Positions 34,605 through 44,741 are shown, numbered from the stretch's first letter. The stretch is 64,000 nucleotides of DNA from Roseibium aquae (GCF_008711285.1 NZ_VXDC01000011.1:62001-126000); one strand, 5' to 3'. Numbers and translations are program-made. The notes: generated by a model from the sequence alone, not told the origin.

Positions 34605-36824
34605 TCAAGCCGCCGGCGTTGGCGTTTTGGGCGGGTCGGCGGCACCGGCTGCGGCCGTCGCAATTTGCTGCTTCTGGTCTTCGGGCAGGTCTTGAAGCGC
34701 AGGCGGAAGCTGGACGCGGACTTCCCGGCGCGCGAACTGGATCCCATTCTCCTCGAATGCATGCTGAACGCGTCTGTAGACTTCCTTGCGCACGCCGAAT
34801 TGCTTGCCGGGCTTGGTTGTAAACTTGCCCCGCACGACGATGCCCACTTCGTCAACATCGGCCACGCCTTGACCCTTGAAAGGGGCTATGATGTCGTCCT
34901 TGAACTCGTCCATTGCCATCATGTCCTGGCCAATTTTCTTGAAGAGTTTGCGGACCTTCTCGACATCCGTATCAAACGGGACGGTAAATCTGAGCTTCAT
35001 GATCACCCAGTCGCGGCTCATGTTGGTGAGTTTGGGAATCTCGCCATAGGGCACGATGTGGATTGGGCCATTTGCTCCCCGAAGCTGGATGGAGCGGATC
35101 GAGATTTTTTCGATCGTGCCCTGGATTCCGCCCGCATCAATATATTCGCCCAAGCGGAACGCATCATCCATCAAGAAGAAAACCCCCGACACAACATCGC
35201 GGACAAGCGTTTGTGCACCGAAGCCGACGGCCAGACCCAAAACACCGGCACCGGCGAGAAGGGGTGTGATGTTGACGCCGATCTGAGCGAGCGCGAGAAG
35301 GGTTGTCAGGACAATGATCGTGACCTGCAACGTGACTTTCAAAAGGGGCAGGATGGTCGCGATACGGGATTTTCCCGCTCCCCCCATTTCTGCGTCCTCA
35401 CTGTTACTGGCAGCCGGCGGAGAATCTTTTGCCAACTGATGGTTGACCCAAAGGCTGACCAATTCCCACGCCAGATACCCTGCTGCCAGAATGAGAAGGA
35501 AGCCGACCGCATTTTGTCCAACGGTTGAACTGCTTTCGGCGCCGAAGGACAAAAGGTCTACGCCGTAAATCCGCGCGATGGACAGTATGAGCGCGGTCAA
35601 CAATGCGACACGGGCAATCCGGATGTAGCTATGCCGGGTTTGAAGGTAAGCGGCTTCGGCCACCGGACCGACGCCCTGCATCGGTGGGATAACGTGGGAA
35701 ACAATGCCCCGCACCATGGTGTCGAGGAAAGGGGCAAATAGGACAAGCGTGATCACACCCAGGGACTGTTCCCCGGTCAACACCCCTTGGCCGGAAACGA
35801 CACTTGCCCGTACCAGAAGCCAGTTGAAGGCAACAAAGGCCATGGAAAAGTAGGGCCAGAAGTAGGCCATTCGCTCCAGGCCGGTTGAAGGTTGTTCCTC
35901 ATCGCCCAGGATGATCTCCGTCAGACCTTTCCGTGCTTTCCAGATGATCAGAAGAATCCAGGTGTTCACTGCGAGCCCGACAAAAAACCGGAACGTCTCA
36001 TCAAGATCATAGCCAGAGAGTACAATTAGCTTGTTGAAAAAGAGGGCCGCCCCCACCACAGCAAAAAGAACAATCAGGTTCTTGTAAATGAAGGTCGCCG
36101 TCCAGTTGTTCGCGCGCACAAGCCGGAGTTCGGGGCGATGGGGTGCGAGGGCAAAACGTAGAATGGCTCCGATCAAACGTGGCATGACCACCATCAGGAA
36201 GATGGCCTGCATGGCAAGGCTCGCTGCTGGTGTCGCGGTGCCAGCGACCCGGCCGCCGATCAAGACGACCACGGCAAACGCGAACAGCCCCCCAGCGTCC
36301 AAGGCAAAGCGGGTCGATACCATTTTAACGGTCTGAAACAGGCTCTCGGGTTTGTTGGTGCGAACAGCATCGCGCCGTTTGCGGGTGAACCGGTTGAAGA
36401 CCAGTTCGGCGGCGAAACCGAGCGCGGTCAAGGCCAGGGCAAGTCCAAGAAACGGGATGAACGGACCGGCGAGCTGACCTTGCACAAGAGCGCCGATCGA
36501 CCCGATCGCAGCCTGGACAAGATCGGGTATGGAGGAAAAATATCCGGCAAGCATCGCGATGAACTGGTCAAAAAACGCGTCCAGCTTGTCGAGAAAAGGC
36601 AGGGACTCAACAGGGGGCGGAGTCATTGCGGTGGACTGCGTGCCCTCGGTGATGAGCTGCATGAGCTGGCTCAAGGCGTCGAGCTGGTCCGGGTCGAGGC
36701 GGTCGACCAATTCCTGGATCGCTGCAGGTTGCAGGTTTTCCGGGACGTCTTTCGGACGCTCCTGCGCGGTGGCCGGGGAGAGCCCGCCAATTAGCAAGCC
36801 CAGAAAGGCGGCGCAAATAGGCAT
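34605..36824 (-). CDS. Mechanosensitive ion channel (large MscS type)
   Basis: 739 residues from ATG at 36824, where a signal peptide begins (cleavage near ATAQ); the frame is open further upstream but without protein-like sequence. A short periplasmic domain is followed by about ten membrane helices. The MscS core is near residues 560-690: the pore helix GAGVLGLAVGFGAQTLVRDVVSGVFFLMDD, then the beta domain GGIQGTIEKISIRSIQLRGANGPIHIVPYG. The C-terminus is cytoplasmic and Ala/Pro-rich. It protects against hypo-osmotic shock. It is larger than E. coli MscS, like the MscK/YnaI-type relatives. Confidence 0.9.
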   Translation of the reverse strand: MPICAAFLGLLIGGLSPATAQERPKDVPENLQPAAIQELVDRLDPDQLDALSQLMQLITEGTQSTAMTPPPVESLPFLDKLDAFFDQFIAMLAGYFSSIPDLVQAAIGSIGALVQGQLAGPFIPFLGLALALTALGFAAELVFNRFTRKRRDAVRTNKPESLFQTVKMVSTRFALDAGGLFAFAVVVLIGGRVAGTATPAASLAMQAIFLMVVMPRLIGAILRFALAPHRPELRLVRANNWTATFIYKNLIVLFAVVGAALFFNKLIVLSGYDLDETFRFFVGLAVNTWILLIIWKARKGLTEIILGDEEQPSTGLERMAYFWPYFSMAFVAFNWLLVRASVVSGQGVLTGEQSLGVITLVLFAPFLDTMVRGIVSHVIPPMQGVGPVAEAAYLQTRHSYIRIARVALLTALILSIARIYGVDLLSFGAESSSTVGQNAVGFLLILAAGYLAWELVSLWVNHQLAKDSPPAASNSEDAEMGGAGKSRIATILPLLKVTLQVTIIVLTTLLALAQIGVNITPLLAGAGVLGLAVGFGAQTLVRDVVSGVFFLMDDAFRLGEYIDAGGIQGTIEKISIRSIQLRGANGPIHIVPYGEIPKLTNMSRDWVIMKLRFTVPFDTDVEKVRKLFKKIGQDMMAMDEFKDDIIAPFKGQGVADVDEVGIVVRGKFTTKPGKQFGVRKEVYRRVQHAFEENGIQFARREVRVQLPPALQDLPEDQKQQIATAAAGAADPPKTPTPAA

Positions 36825-37213
36825 TTTCCAACTGTTCTCGGGCCCTCGGTTCCTATCGTCTTGTCCGGGCAAACCGCGAAAGACCGGAACACGGGTTCCA
36901 AACGACACGACGAGATTGAGGATGTGGGCTGCGGCCACTGAAAACAGGGAAACGCTCAAGTCTGTAAGCTCCCGAAAATGTAAGGATCGACTGCTGCTTC
37001 CGACGAATGATCCTTGAGTATTAGACTTGATGTTACGAAACAATGATTGGTTTGTCCGCCAGAGTTTTACATGCGACTGCGGATGGCGCTGCGGACCCGA
37101 GGCGGGCTCGTGTTATCGCAAGGTCGTTAAAATAAGCCTTCCGGCTTGATCGCCGGCGGAGTTGCGACTAACTCCTCATCAAGTTTCATGAACGTGTTCA
37201 AGATCGGAAGCTG
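36825..37213. other. Intergenic region between mscS-type and DUF805 genes
   Basis: 389 bp between divergent genes. A small AAGCC/GGCTT hairpin is seen near 37136-37150 and an AT-richer patch at 37015-37070. No gene, repeat or clear promoter was recognised. Confidence 0.5.
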
Positions 37214-37642
37214 ATGGCCTCTCCCGCGCCCGCCGCAAATCTGACCCCCGGCCTCGTTTGGCTGTTTCTGAGTCCCATCGGCCGGGTAGGCCGCCACGCC
37301 TATTGGCTGGCTTTTGCCCTTGTCTGGGTGGTGATCGGTATCGCATTCAACATGTGGTGGTCGTCCCTGGGGCCGGACATTGACATCAACCAGGTGACGC
37401 TGGTCAGCTTCATGGAGTCCAACGCTCTGTTTCCTCTCCTGTTTCTTCTCCTGCAGTGGATTGAACTCGCGCTGGTCATCAAACGCTGCCAGGATATTGG
37501 GGTAACAGGTTTCCTCGGTCTGTTGATCTTCGTGCCCATCATAAATGTTCTGGCTGTCGTGATCATCGGTGTCGCTCCCGGCATCCGGGGCCCCAACAAA
37601 CATGGCCCGATGTCCGACAGCTATTTCCGGCGCTCCAGCTAG
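37214..37642 (+). CDS. DUF805 membrane protein
   Basis: A 142-residue inner-membrane protein. The DUF805 pattern is clear: LSPIGRVGRHAYWLAFALVWV at the start, then IELALVIKRCQDIGVTGFLGLLIFVPIIN and a final IGVAPGIRGPNKHGP. About four membrane helices. The family has no known biochemical role. It lies 28 bp before dapE on the same strand. Confidence 0.85.
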   Translation: MASPAPAANLTPGLVWLFLSPIGRVGRHAYWLAFALVWVVIGIAFNMWWSSLGPDIDINQVTLVSFMESNALFPLLFLLLQWIELALVIKRCQDIGVTGFLGLLIFVPIINVLAVVIIGVAPGIRGPNKHGPMSDSYFRRSS

Positions 37643-37670
37643 TCCCGTAAGGTTTGGAAAGTCAGTCCTC

Positions 37671-38867
37671 ATGCCCGCTGATCCGCACCACCTTCCTCTT
37701 GCCGTGCAGTTGGCGCGGGATCTCATCCGCTGCCCCTCGGTGACCCCGCAGGAGGGGGGGGCGCTGTCCTATCTGGGCACAGTCCTTTCCGGTGCCGGTT
37801 TTCGCGCTGACCGGGTCGTCTTTTCGGATGATGGCACGCCCGATGTCGAAAACCTGTTCGCGAGCATTGGCAGCGGGGCGCCGCATTTCGTTTTCGCGGG
37901 CCACACAGATGTTGTTCCGCCCGGCGATGAGGCCGCGTGGAGCCACGGACCTTTCGAAGGAGCGATTGAGGACGGCCGCCTGTTCGGGCGCGGGGCCGTC
38001 GACATGAAGGGGGGCATTGCCGCATTCGCCGCCGCCGCGCTCGGCTTTGTGCGGACCCGCGGCCCCGATTTCGGGGGCACCATCTCGCTGTTGATCACCG
38101 GTGACGAGGAGGGGCCGGCGATCAACGGCACGGTGAAACTGCTTGAATGGGCAAAAGCGAACGGCCACGTGTTCGATGGCTGTATCGTGGGGGAACCGAC
38201 AAATCCCGAAAAGCTGGGAGAGACCATAAAGGTGGGACGGCGGGGTTCGTTGTCCGGCACGATCCGGGTGAACGGCATACAAGGACACGTCGCCTATCCC
38301 CATCTGGCGCGTAACCCGGTGCCGGGTCTGCTGCGGCTTGTGTCGGCTCTTGACAGCGAAGCGTTCGACAATGGCAACGAGCGGTTCGAGCCGTCGAACC
38401 TTGAGTTCGTCAGCATCGACGTCGGAAATCCGGCCTTCAATGTCATTCCAGCCAGGGCGGAAGCCCGTTTCAATATCCGTTACAATGATTTGTGGACCCT
38501 CCAGTCGCTCCAGACAAGAATTGAAGCCACCCTGGCGGAGGCGGCCGGGGGAGACCTTTCCTATGAGATCATCTACAAGCCCGACGCAAGCGAAGCCTTC
38601 CTGACGAAGGATCAGGGCTTGATCGACGCGCTGGCCGCCGCCATTCGCGCGGAGACCGGAAGGGTCCCGGACCTGTCCACCGGCGGCGGGACGTCCGACG
38701 CGCGTTTTATCAAGAACCACTGTCCCGTCGTTGAATTCGGGCTTGTCGGGCAAACCATGCACAAAGTCGACGAGCATGTCGTTGTCGACGACCTGGAGCG
38801 CCTGGCGGCCATCTACGCAAGATTTCTGGAAAGCTATTTCCAATCGTCCAAGGTGAACGCGGCATGA
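37671..38867 (+). CDS. dapE: Succinyl-diaminopimelate desuccinylase
   Basis: 398 residues from ATG at 37671; the frame is open upstream inside the DUF805 gene. The M20 dinuclear zinc peptidase motifs are FAGHTDVVPPGDE, GRGAVDMKGG (bridging Asp) and LITGDEEGPA (catalytic Glu pair), and the late zinc-histidine region is GLVGQTMHKVDE. It hydrolyses N-succinyl-LL-diaminopimelate in lysine and murein synthesis. dapD, which acts earlier in the same pathway, is nearby on the other strand. A coupled membrane protein gene overlaps its stop. Confidence 0.96.
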   Translation: MPADPHHLPLAVQLARDLIRCPSVTPQEGGALSYLGTVLSGAGFRADRVVFSDDGTPDVENLFASIGSGAPHFVFAGHTDVVPPGDEAAWSHGPFEGAIEDGRLFGRGAVDMKGGIAAFAAAALGFVRTRGPDFGGTISLLITGDEEGPAINGTVKLLEWAKANGHVFDGCIVGEPTNPEKLGETIKVGRRGSLSGTIRVNGIQGHVAYPHLARNPVPGLLRLVSALDSEAFDNGNERFEPSNLEFVSIDVGNPAFNVIPARAEARFNIRYNDLWTLQSLQTRIEATLAEAAGGDLSYEIIYKPDASEAFLTKDQGLIDALAAAIRAETGRVPDLSTGGGTSDARFIKNHCPVVEFGLVGQTMHKVDEHVVVDDLERLAAIYARFLESYFQSSKVNAA

Positions 38868-39454
38868 TCTCTTTGCGCGAGGCGGTCTGGAGCCTAAAAG
38901 GGTCATGGCTTTTGTTGCAAAACCGGCCAGAGGGGCTTTCGTGGTTTGATTTATCCCTTGGCGGCTTTTGGCGCTCTTTCGGCGCGATCCTGTTCATTTT
39001 GCCGCTTTTCTGGGTGAGTTCTTTGGCCGAGCAGAAACTGATCCTGATGGAATCGGACATGACGGCCGAGGGGCTGGCCGCGACGAATTTCTGGGTTTCG
39101 CGTTTTCTTGCCCTTGGTCTTGACTGGATTGCGCTGCCCTTGCTTCTGGCGGCTCTTGCAGGGCCGATCGGCATTTCCCAGGGCTACGCGCCCTTTATTG
39201 CCGTTCGCAACTGGACGAGCCTTCTGATTGCCGCTCCCTACGCGCTCATCGGGCTTTTCTATCTTTCGGGCATGATCAGCAGCGGCTTCACCGTTCTGTT
39301 CTGGATGACAATCCTGATCGCCGCGCTTTGGTACCGCTTTGTCGTCGCGCGCATCACGCTGCGATGCGGTGTCGGGCTGGCCATCGGGATCGTCGTTCTC
39401 GATTTTCTGCTCTCGCTTTTTATTCAGGAGATGTCTGGCCGGCTGCTGGGGTGA
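38864..39454 (+). CDS. Conserved hypothetical membrane protein coupled to dapE
   Basis: 196 residues beginning with an ATGA overlap with the dapE stop, so it is translationally coupled. Four to five hydrophobic segments alternate with short loops (for example ILFILPLFWVSSLA, LGLDWIALPLLLAALAG and AIGIVVLDFLLSLFI). A conserved-looking N-terminus reads LREAVWSLKGSWLLL. I do not recognise a named family. Position after dapE suggests an envelope-related role, but that is inference. A GC hairpin lies downstream at 39570-39587. Confidence 0.7.
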   Translation: MISLREAVWSLKGSWLLLQNRPEGLSWFDLSLGGFWRSFGAILFILPLFWVSSLAEQKLILMESDMTAEGLAATNFWVSRFLALGLDWIALPLLLAALAGPIGISQGYAPFIAVRNWTSLLIAAPYALIGLFYLSGMISSGFTVLFWMTILIAALWYRFVVARITLRCGVGLAIGIVVLDFLLSLFIQEMSGRLLG

Positions 39455-39569
39455 GCAGCGCGCAAATCCGACCGGAACGCGCGCGCCCGGTGGCCATCGC
39501 CGGACGCGTATTCGCGGCCGCCCGGATGGCGTCTGTTTGGCGCTGCGGTTCTTCTGCCACCACGCTCAA

Positions 39570-39587
39570 CCGCCGGTTCCCCGGCGG
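39570..39587. terminator. GC hairpin between convergent genes
   Basis: CCGCCGG, loop TTCC, CCGGCGG lies between the dapE-linked membrane protein gene and convergent dapD (25 bp after dapD's stop in its own direction). There is no T-run, so efficiency is uncertain. Confidence 0.4.
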
Positions 39588-39611
39588 CCGAGCTTGGGCC
39601 TCTGAAAGGGA

Positions 39612-40463
39612 TCAGTCGCGCAACAGCTCGTTGATGGACGTTTTCGAGCGGGTCTGTTCATCGACCGTCTTCACGATCACCGCGCAGTAAAGGCTGGGAC
39701 CATAGTTCTCTCCCGGCAGATTCTTTCCGGGAAGGGATCCCGGAACGACAACGGAGTAGGGCGGGACCCGGCCCACATGAATTTGCCCGGTCTGGCGGTC
39801 CACGATCTTGGTCGACTGCCCGATGAAAACACCCATGGAGAGCACAGACCCTTCGCCGACGATCACGCCTTCGACGACTTCCGACCGGGCTCCGATGAAA
39901 CAATTGTCCTCGATGACGACCGGATTGGCCTGCAGCGGCTCCAAAACGCCGCCAATGCCCACCCCCCCGGACAGATGCACGTTTTTGCCGATTTGCGCGC
40001 AGGATCCAACGGTGGCCCAGGTGTCGACCATGGTTCCCTCATCGACATAGGCACCCAGGTTCACGAATGACGGCATCAGCACGACGCCCTTGCCAATGAA
40101 GGCGGACCGGCGGACGGTGCAATTTGGCACAGCCCGGAAGCCGGCTTCTTCAAAGTCGATCCCGCGCCAGCCATCGAACTTCGATGGCACCTTGTCCCAC
40201 CAGGCCGCATCGCCCGGCCCGCCCTTGATGACTTCCATCGCATTGAGGCGGAAGGAGAGCAAGACCGCCTTCTTGGCCCATTGGTTGACATGCCAATCCC
40301 CGTCTTTCTTCTCGGCGACCCGCACCTGGCCCCGGTCCAGCAGGTTCAGTGTCGTTTCAACGGCATCCCGCACCTCGCCGGTGGTATGGGCATCGATGGA
40401 CGCCCGGTCTTCAAACGCGGCATTGATTACGGTTTCAAGCTGGCCAAGGTCATGGTGCATCAT
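39612..40463 (-). CDS. dapD: 2,3,4,5-tetrahydropyridine-2,6-dicarboxylate N-succinyltransferase
   Basis: A 283-residue left-handed beta-helix acyltransferase. Hexapeptide repeats run from about residue 110 to 230 ([48 protein letters not shown]). It ends with [15 protein letters not shown]. The N-terminal helical domain starts [18 protein letters not shown]. It succinylates tetrahydrodipicolinate from succinyl-CoA, upstream of DapE in lysine/diaminopimelate synthesis. It is convergent with the dapE group and divergent from the EamA-type transporter. Confidence 0.96.
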   Translation of the reverse strand: MMHHDLGQLETVINAAFEDRASIDAHTTGEVRDAVETTLNLLDRGQVRVAEKKDGDWHVNQWAKKAVLLSFRLNAMEVIKGGPGDAAWWDKVPSKFDGWRGIDFEEAGFRAVPNCTVRRSAFIGKGVVLMPSFVNLGAYVDEGTMVDTWATVGSCAQIGKNVHLSGGVGIGGVLEPLQANPVVIEDNCFIGARSEVVEGVIVGEGSVLSMGVFIGQSTKIVDRQTGQIHVGRVPPYSVVVPGSLPGKNLPGENYGPSLYCAVIVKTVDEQTRSKTSINELLRD

Positions 40464-40682
40464 TGGGGGGCATTCTCCGGAAAGGGACTGTTGTGGCGCG
40501 GACCTAAGCGGCCCTCCATCGTTCTGTCAAGCGATAGGACAATCCGTCACCTCCGGGCTCCATGCGCTGGCATGTGCGGGTGAGGGGGGCTCACCCAGCG
40601 ATGCGAAAACGTCAATTGTTGCAGACCAAAAGGCGGCATACCCTCCCCAAGACATATGGTATTGGCAATTTGGGAGCCTGCG

Positions 40683-41588
40683 ATGGATCTATGGATCCCG
40701 ATCACTGTATTCGCGGCCTTCTGCCAGAATCTTCGCTCCGCCCTGCAAAAACATCTGAAAGGCCGGCTTGGCACCAGCGGCGCCACCTTTGTCCGGTTCG
40801 CGTATGGCGTCCCTTTTGCCTGGCTGTATGTATGGGGGTTGAATGCCGGCCTCGGTCTCCCCTTTCCGGAACTGCCGCTCGTTTTTTATCCCTTGGCATT
40901 CCTCGGCGGGTTGGCTCAGATCGCGGCAACCTTTCTGCTCATCCATCTTTTCTCTTATCGGAATTTCACCGCCGGTACAGCCTATTCGAAGACCGAGCCG
41001 ATCCAAGCGGCCTTGTTCGGCTGGCTGCTCATCGGGGAAACGGTCACCCTTTCAGCAGGGATCGGAATTCTGCTTGGGGTCATAGGCGTCGTTACCGTTT
41101 CGCTTGCGCGGGAACCGAAGGATCTTGCATCCATGGCGTCCGCGCTGAGCAGCCGGCCGGCGTTCATCGGTCTTGCCTCGGCCGGATTGTTCGGGGCATC
41201 GGCTGCGCTCTACAGGTCCGCCGCCTTGAGCCTGGAGGGAACCGGTTACCTGATGCAGGCAGGCTTCGCGCTTGCCTTGGTCACGTTGTTCCAGACCTTC
41301 GTGATGGGAGCCTGGATGGCGGTTCGCAGGCCCGCTGAATTGTCCGCCACGATCAGGACATGGCGTTCGAGTGTCTTTGTCGGCATCACGGGGATCGCGG
41401 GATCGATTGGCTGGTTCACGGCCATGACCTTGCAACAGGTGGCCTATGTCCGGGCTCTTGCCCAGATTGAGCTTGTCTTCACACTTTTGTTTTCTGTCTT
41501 TGTTTTCAGGGAAAAGCTGAGACAGGCCGAGATCATCGGCTGTCTGCTGATCGGCGCCGCTGTGGTGGTTGTCGTGCTGGCGAGTTGA
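40683..41588 (+). CDS. DMT-superfamily transporter (EamA-like)
   Basis: 301 residues from ATG at 40683, preceded by GGGAG. About ten membrane helices in two repeats. Indicative segments are FVRFAYGVPFAWLYVW, FLLIHLFSYRNFTAGTAYSKTEPIQAALFGWLLIGE and the second-repeat VAYVRALAQIELVFTLLFSVFVFREKL. The second EamA-type repeat ends in LIGAAVVVVVLAS. Substrate unknown (a metabolite exporter or importer). A GGGTGAG/CTCACCC hairpin lies in the upstream gap at 40578-40596. Confidence 0.85.
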   Translation: MDLWIPITVFAAFCQNLRSALQKHLKGRLGTSGATFVRFAYGVPFAWLYVWGLNAGLGLPFPELPLVFYPLAFLGGLAQIAATFLLIHLFSYRNFTAGTAYSKTEPIQAALFGWLLIGETVTLSAGIGILLGVIGVVTVSLAREPKDLASMASALSSRPAFIGLASAGLFGASAALYRSAALSLEGTGYLMQAGFALALVTLFQTFVMGAWMAVRRPAELSATIRTWRSSVFVGITGIAGSIGWFTAMTLQQVAYVRALAQIELVFTLLFSVFVFREKLRQAEIIGCLLIGAAVVVVVLAS

Positions 41589-41599
41589 GGGAAAGTCCC

Positions 41600-41980
41600 T
41601 CAAGGTTTGAGAACGATCACTTCGGTCTGGCCACCGTCGCATATGTAGCAGCAACTCCGGCAGCGCATCCTGTTCTGGTAGCCGACACCCCAATAGGTCT
41701 CCGTCCTGTTGCGCACCCAGGCTCCGTAGCACACCCTTTCACCTTTCTGGCACGAAATGCCAATGCGCTGAAGCGTGTAGTTGTTCAAGACATAAACCCG
41801 CTCACGGCCGGGCCAGACATGGCCTTGGCGGGTGTCGGAGTAAAGCTCCACATCGACGATGTTTGGGTGCTCGCTGCGGATCTGGAAGGTCAGGGTCTCC
41901 GCGGAAGCCGATCCGCCCGGGAAAAAATGGACCGAGGTCAGCATGACAAGAAAAATCAGAGGTTTGGTCAGGGAACCCAT
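41600..41980 (-). CDS. Small secreted cysteine-rich protein
   Basis: 126 residues from ATG at 41980. The signal peptide is clear (KPLIFLVMLTSVHFF, cleavage near ASA). The mature part is about 95 residues with RSEHPNIVDVELYSDTRQGHVWPG, then CQKGERVCYGAWVRNRTETYWGVGY and a CRSCCYIC cluster. Six cysteines suggest disulfides in the periplasm or outside. I recall similar uncharacterised proteins in related bacteria, but no function. The upstream GGAG-like site is 12 bases away, so the start is not fully certain. Confidence 0.65.
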   Translation of the reverse strand: MGSLTKPLIFLVMLTSVHFFPGGSASAETLTFQIRSEHPNIVDVELYSDTRQGHVWPGRERVYVLNNYTLQRIGISCQKGERVCYGAWVRNRTETYWGVGYQNRMRCRSCCYICDGGQTEVIVLKP

Positions 41981-42083
41981 GGCGCACCCATGCTCCTTCA
42001 GGACGGGGCCGCGAGCATAAGCGTTCGCCGGCCGGTTGGAAAGCAGGCCGGGTTTGTGGCGCGCCGGAACCTGCGTCAGTGCC

Positions 42084-42947
42084 CTATGTCGTGCTTTGGA
42101 GCCAGTCCCGGAATGCCCCGACCGGCCTCGACAGCGGGCGCGCGGGCGACCGCACAAACCAATACCCTGTTTCCAGTTCGACAACCGGCCAATCGGGCAG
42201 GAGCAGATGGCCGGCATTCACCTCCTTTGTCAGAAAGCGTTTGTCGACGGCAATGGCCCCCATTCCGGCAATCGCCGCTTGAATGGCCAGATCGCGGCTT
42301 TCCAAAACCATTCCGGACGCGGCGTCTTCATGGTCAAGCCCGGCGGAGGACAGCCACAACGGCCAGTCGCCGCGCCGTCCGGCACTGTGGATGAGCGGTA
42401 AGCGCGACAGAACGCTGGGCCCGCCGGCAGCGTGTTCGGCAAGGAGGGCGGGGGCGACGGCGACGGCCAAATGCTCTTGCCACAAAAGCACGCTGTCGAG
42501 ACCCTGCCAGTTGCCGGTTCCAAGACGAATGGCGCAATCATAGTGTTCGCGCTCCAGATCGACCATGCGGGTGGATGCCGATAGCAGGATTTCGACATCC
42601 GGCTGGATTTTCTGAAATTCAGGCAAGCGGGGGATCAGCCAGCGCGTGGCAAATGTCGAAACGGTGCTGATTCTCAGCTCTGTGCGTCCGCGGCGGCGAA
42701 AGGTATCGACAGCCTCCTCGACCCGATCGAACGCATCCCCCAAACCGAGAGCCAGCCGCTGCCCCTCCTCCGTCAGGATCAGCCCGCGCCCGTCCCGCAA
42801 GATGAGTTGCGCGCCCAGTTCATCTTCCAGCTTGCGCATGAGATGAGACAGGGCGGAGGGGGATACGCCGAGCCGGTCCGCGGCCAGTGACGCACGCCCA
42901 AGTCGGGCCAAAAGGGAAAATGCGTGAAGAGCACGAAGAGAGACCAT
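42084..42947 (-). CDS. LysR-family transcriptional regulator (GcvA-like)
   Basis: About 287 residues from ATG at 42947; an upstream ATG at 42977 would add ten residues. The N-terminal winged helix-turn-helix is LGRASLAADRLGVSPSALSHLMRKLEDELGAQLILRDGRGLILTEEG. The effector domain shows RISTVSTFATRWLIPRLPEF and YDCAIRLGTGNWQGLDSVLLWQEHLAVAV. This resembles GcvA-type activators. No divergent neighbour is present to suggest a target, and the ligand is unknown. Confidence 0.86.
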   Translation of the reverse strand: MVSLRALHAFSLLARLGRASLAADRLGVSPSALSHLMRKLEDELGAQLILRDGRGLILTEEGQRLALGLGDAFDRVEEAVDTFRRRGRTELRISTVSTFATRWLIPRLPEFQKIQPDVEILLSASTRMVDLEREHYDCAIRLGTGNWQGLDSVLLWQEHLAVAVAPALLAEHAAGGPSVLSRLPLIHSAGRRGDWPLWLSSAGLDHEDAASGMVLESRDLAIQAAIAGMGAIAVDKRFLTKEVNAGHLLLPDWPVVELETGYWFVRSPARPLSRPVGAFRDWLQSTT

Positions 42948-43107
42948 GGCAAATGGGATCCGCGTCGAACAGAGCATCGGGCGCAGGGATGAAGCCCAGG
43001 CAATGCTCTGCCATCTGAAAACCGCTCGGCTTCCTGGCGCAAGGCATTTCCGCCATGTCGCCGGGTGAACTGGGTTGTTTGGGCAAGGTCAAACCGGGCA
43101 AGCGCAG

Positions 43108-43857
43108 TCAGGCGGCCTTTATCGCCCCAAGCACCGCCTTCAGGAAGCCCGGCAAATGATCCGTGACGAAATCGACATGCGGAACGGCATCGCCCTCCAT
43201 TTCCCATGCGCCCGAAAACAGATCCCGGGTGTTTTGCGGGACGATCAGAACAGTGCGCATCCCCAGGCCATGGGGCACGACAAGGTTTCGCGACAAATCC
43301 TCGAACATGGCGGCACGAACCGGTGAGACACCCGTCTGTTTGACGAACATGTCATAGGTTTCCCGGTTGGGCTTCGGCATCAAGTCGGCTGCCACAATGT
43401 CGAAGATGTCCTCGAAATGATCGGTGATGCCAAGCGCGGCGGCCGTCCGCTCAGCATGCGGGCGGTCGCCATTCGTGAAGATGAACTTGCGTCCGGGCAA
43501 GGCCGCGATGGCCGCGCCAAGCTCCGGATCCGGGGTGAGGGACGAATAATCGATATCATGCGCATGGGCGAGGAAATCGTCGGGATCGACGTTATGTTCG
43601 ATCATCAAGCCGCGCAGCGTGGTGCCGTAGGTCTTGTAGTACTGCTTCTGCTGCACCATCGCCTCGTCCGGCGGCAGTTGGAGAAGGCGGGCGACATAGC
43701 TGGCGATTTGCTCGTTGATCTGGCTGAAAAGGTTGGCTTCGGCGGGATAGAGCGTGTTGTCGAGATCGAAGATCCACGCTTCGACGCCCTCGAAGGTCCG
43801 AAGGTCGTGCAAATGGGCGTGCCGGCCTTCGCGGGGAACGGTTTTGCGTCCTGTCAC
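43108..43857 (-). CDS. Pyrimidine 5'-nucleotidase (HAD, Sdt1-like)
   Basis: 249 residues from a GTG that overlaps the argB stop (GTGA), so it is translationally coupled to argB. HAD motifs are [13 protein letters not shown] (both Asp present), [17 protein letters not shown], the lysine in [10 protein letters not shown] and [17 protein letters not shown]. The length and the [12 protein letters not shown] segment match the Sdt1/YjjG-like pyrimidine nucleotidases that sit next to argB in many alphaproteobacteria. The substrate is probably UMP, CMP or a similar phosphate ester. Confidence 0.88.
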   Translation of the reverse strand: MTGRKTVPREGRHAHLHDLRTFEGVEAWIFDLDNTLYPAEANLFSQINEQIASYVARLLQLPPDEAMVQQKQYYKTYGTTLRGLMIEHNVDPDDFLAHAHDIDYSSLTPDPELGAAIAALPGRKFIFTNGDRPHAERTAAALGITDHFEDIFDIVAADLMPKPNRETYDMFVKQTGVSPVRAAMFEDLSRNLVVPHGLGMRTVLIVPQNTRDLFSGAWEMEGDAVPHVDFVTDHLPGFLKAVLGAIKAA

Positions 43858-44741
43858 GGCTGGATCAGCGTCCCGACGCCGCGGTCGGTAAACAGCTCCA
43901 GCAGGACCGCATGCGCGACCTTCCCGTCCAGGATGACAACGCCTTCAACCCCTTTTTCAACAGCCTCGATACAGGTCTCGACCTTCGGGATCATTCCGCC
44001 GGAAATCGTGCCGTCCGCCATCAGCGCGCGGGCCTCTCCAATGGTCAGACTCTTGATCAGATTGCCGTCGCGGTCCAGTACGCCTGGAACATCGGTGAGG
44101 AACAGAAGCCGGGTGGCATTCAAGGCGCCGGCAATTGCTCCTGCGAAGGTGTCGGCGTTGATATTGTAGGTGTTGCCGTCCTTGCCATGGGCAACGGGGG
44201 CGATGACGGGAATGAGGTCCTCTTTCAAGACCATTTTCAAAACCGTCGGATTGACTTCAGCCGGTTGACCGACGAAGCCCAGATCGACCACCTGTTCGAT
44301 TGCCGAATCCGGGTCAACCATCGTCCGGCGGAGCTGTTCCGCGATCATCAGGTTCCCGTCTTTGCCGCACAGGCCAACGGCCCGTCCGCCTTCACCGGTG
44401 ATCGTCTGGACAATCTGCTTGTTGATTGATCCGGCCAGCACCATTTCGACGATCTCGATCGTCGCGCGGTCTGTGACGCGCAACCCGGCCCGGAACTCGC
44501 TGGTGATATTGAGGCGCTTGAGCATGTTGCCGATTTGCGGCCCGCCGCCATGGACCACCACCGGATGGACGCCGGATTGGCGCATCAGCGTGACGTCTCT
44601 GGCAAAAGCGCGGCCAAGTTCGGCATCGCCCATGGCATGCCCGCCATACTTCACCACGACCGTCTTCTTGTCGTAACGCTGCATGTAGGGAAGCGCCTGG
44701 GCAATGATATGTGCGCGATTGCGGTCATCCAGCAAAGTCAT
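43854..44741 (-). CDS. argB: Acetylglutamate kinase
   Basis: A 295-residue amino acid kinase. Conserved blocks are [12 protein letters not shown], the [13 protein letters not shown] nucleotide loop, [22 protein letters not shown], and [27 protein letters not shown]. It phosphorylates N-acetylglutamate in arginine synthesis. It has the extended N-terminal helix of arginine-feedback-sensitive hexameric enzymes (residues 1-25), so it may be inhibited by arginine. It lies 118 bp after the GGDEF gene. Confidence 0.96.
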   Translation of the reverse strand: MTLLDDRNRAHIIAQALPYMQRYDKKTVVVKYGGHAMGDAELGRAFARDVTLMRQSGVHPVVVHGGGPQIGNMLKRLNITSEFRAGLRVTDRATIEIVEMVLAGSINKQIVQTITGEGGRAVGLCGKDGNLMIAEQLRRTMVDPDSAIEQVVDLGFVGQPAEVNPTVLKMVLKEDLIPVIAPVAHGKDGNTYNINADTFAGAIAGALNATRLLFLTDVPGVLDRDGNLIKSLTIGEARALMADGTISGGMIPKVETCIEAVEKGVEGVVILDGKVAHAVLLELFTDRGVGTLIQP

